Shown in pieces: positions 62,145 to 64,000 of a stretch of DNA of 64,000 nt (its first letter is position 1; each line of letters starts with the position of its first letter). The stretch is from Pseudo-nitzschia pungens (lineage: Eukaryota > Bacillariophyta > Bacillariophyceae > Bacillariales > Bacillariaceae), in assembly GCA_037355855.1 (NCBI GenBank), contig CM074764.1, positions 1,612,001 to 1,676,000 on the forward strand, given 5' to 3'. The notes under the pieces were generated by a model that worked only from the letters and a program-made list of their open reading frames with translations, was not told the origin of the DNA and made no database searches. The translations under genes and the position numbers were made by a program.

Positions 62145-64000
62145 ATGGGGCACTACATAGAAGATCATTCCGAGTTTGGTTTTGCCTCGTTCAATCGAGT
62201 GTTAGCAGGTGACGAGTCTAGCTACGGCGGTGAAGGCTACAATGAGAAGGATACAATGAATTACACGATATTGAATTATGGAATTTGTAAGTGATACTAC
62301 TCGCTGACTTCTTCACAGCGACGAGAAGACGGAATTGAAAAACCAATGACAAAAGTTAATCATCTCTTTCATTCGATTATTTTCTTCTGTCGTAACTAGG
62401 GACGCTCTATCTGGTTCTCTTTGTCGAGCTCGTGCGTCATACCATCGATCATGCTGCACACGGTAGACCATTCTCCACTGCCGTATTGTCGATGGCGTAC
62501 AGTGAATGTAAGAAATCGATGTTCACAATTTGAAAACGCCCGTTTAAGATCCTGCTTCATTTGAATCATGATCTCAATAATGACCCACCCTCGTTTTGTG
62601 ATGTTTGAACAGTGGCGACGCTTGGAATCGTTGAATTCGCTGTATTTTTGTGGGGTAAATTCGGATACATACCGAAAGACATAAAGAAAAAGTTTGCGGA
62701 TGTTCATTTCGCCCTCTTCTTCACTGCTATCTTCAATGCCTTACAATACGGTTTGACTTCGATATTTTCAACACGGAGGTCGAATAGAATGTGGGTGAAA
62801 ACTGAACAGGTTGAATTAGATCATTACGTCGAAATTCGGGAAGAATACGATCGAGTGAATGACATAATTACCAATCAATACAAGGGGTTTTGGGGCAAAT
62901 TGGTTCTTTTTGCTGGTCGCTCTGGGCTGAGGCGGCGACACGAAATGCTACGGGTCCAAGTGAAGTTTCATGAACTTCGTCTGCATTTTTTAGAGTCGAA
63001 CAATCTCCCTTTTAGCTTGAAAGTTAGCGACTATTTGAAACGATCAGAGCTTTCCATATTGATTGGTTTGGTCCACGTGTCCGCCGCCACTTGGGTTCTA
63101 CTTATTGCTATGATGAATCTTGCATACTTTACTTTGGGTATGATAGAAATCAAGACGTTGAACCCAGGGATTACCACAAGAATAATGTTTGGGATATTGT
63201 TCTCGGTTGACTTTTTGTTTATTGCCTTGTCTTGGGTGTTTCGATGGAAAATGCGCCACATATTCCAGCAAGTGTTGAAAAGAAAAGTGATTGAATCATC
63301 AGACCACGAGGAGGGAGTGAAAAATCAAAAGCAATTATTCTGGTTTGGATCGCCTCCTCTTGTAATCTCTATGATCCAATTGATGAATTTTGGATACGCG
63401 CTTTCATTTTCCGTCGTGATCATTTTCACGGAATATTTACACGATAACACTCTCAGGCTACCAACTGAACTTTACCCAGCCATAACAATCGGATGTTACT
63501 TCGTCTTCCTTCACAACCTTTCCGCTTTGTTACCAGAATATACTCTTTGTACATCTCTTGGATATCTCACGAACCAAAAGGAACTGCATGAGACGGTTGC
63601 AATGCATCGACTGGAGGAGGCAGAACGACACAGACGGCGAAGATTGATCGAAAACGCATGTTTAAAAAGTTCCAGCATTATTGAAACATACCCAGAAGAG
63701 CTTTCAACATCCCGTACCAAAAGTATCGGCGTTGATGGTAAACAAGAAGGATTACAATTCGACTCGAGGGACCCAGTCGGTGGAATTTCACGTGTAGAGG
63801 AAAAGAAAGCTCCTCTGCTTGTGTCGGATCTTGTGAAGATTGACACGAAAAAACTACGAAACAAACTACCGGAGGAATCTCGAGAGAACCTCTTAAACCG
63901 AGAGGAGCGTATCAGACAACGTCGTGTGAATCGAAAAAAAGCTTTATCCGATGGAGTTGCTGCCATGCGGGCATGGAATCACCACCAAGGAACAAATAAT
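62145..64000 (+). CDS. Polytopic membrane protein, MLO-like, 3' end outside the window
   Basis: Exons 62145-62286, 62400-62507 and 62613 to the window edge, with introns of 113 bp (GTAAGT...CTAG) and 105 bp (GTAAGA...ACAG). The joined frame has no stop for 545 codons and leaves the window open. Hydrophobic segments include TLYLVLFVELV, LATLGIVEFAVFLWG, VHFALFFTAIFNAL, ILIGLVHVSAATWVLLIAMM, IMFGILFSVDFLFIALSWVF, ISMIQLMNFGYALSFSVVIIF and ITIGCYFVFLHNLSALL. The order ('SELATLGIVEF', then a long loop, then 'LFWFGSPPLVISMIQLMNFG' with an amphipathic charged cytoplasmic tail) resembles the MLO family of seven-helix proteins, whose plant members act in calcium signalling at the plasma membrane. I am not certain of this family. 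The C-terminal part seen is highly charged (RHRRRRLIENA). Confidence 0.7.

Overview
The window looks like nuclear DNA of a diatom, probably a raphid pennate (inference). The evidence is eukaryotic gene structure (spliceosomal introns of about 70-150 bp with GT/AG ends), a class I fructose-bisphosphate aldolase whose presequence has a signal peptide followed by a diatom/heterokont plastid 'ASAFAP'-type cleavage site (ANA|FAP), other presequences of the same style (CMA|FVD, SEG|FGP), a copia element of the kind common in diatoms, and a single-repeat Myb of the SHAQKYF class. There are no operons, rRNAs or recognisable tRNAs.

Layout: 1-850 holds the end of a leucine-rich-repeat protein. 2117-3040 is a probable plastid riboflavin kinase. 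4367-11970 is a plastid class I aldolase split by a 6.3 kb Ty1/copia element (4796-11119). 13575-14333 is a secreted cysteine-rich protein. 14.3-17.6 kb is decayed gypsy debris. 17617-19065 is a coiled-coil repeat protein. 20.4-20.7 kb is a gag relic. 22357-23820 is a membrane fatty-acid desaturase. 24115-26469 is a pentatricopeptide-repeat protein. 28002-31120 is a beta-trefoil-like plus chalcone-isomerase-like protein. 33142-35173 is the PP2A scaffold subunit A. 36-42 kb is a Harbinger transposase pseudogene carrying a nested, internally deleted gypsy element (36312-41433). 42-45.5 kb is repeat-rich. 45626-46147 is a SYLF/Ysc84 protein. 47.8-55.1 kb is a multi-layer nest: a mobile-element-derived ORF broken by an old LTR insertion and by an apparently young gypsy element (49046-54847). 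55.1-57.3 kb holds tandem repeats. 57331-61384 is a five-exon gene that fuses a Myb domain, ankyrin repeats and a class II histone deacetylase. 62145-64000 is the 5' part of a polytopic, MLO-like membrane protein gene that runs off the window.

All three LTR elements have 5-bp target duplications and left and right LTRs that read as identical by eye, so all look recent. The copia insertion breaks an exon of a Calvin-cycle/glycolysis enzyme. The 36 kb gypsy element lacks the reverse-transcriptase and integrase cores and must have moved in trans. The 49 kb gypsy element has gag and pol in one frame separated by a UGA that is followed six bases later by a perfect hairpin, a layout that suggests programmed readthrough. 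The best host-gene candidate for new biology is the Myb-ankyrin-HDAC fusion: one polypeptide would carry both DNA recognition and a complete deacetylase active site.

Exon boundaries were assigned by reading splice sites and protein continuity. No database search was possible.
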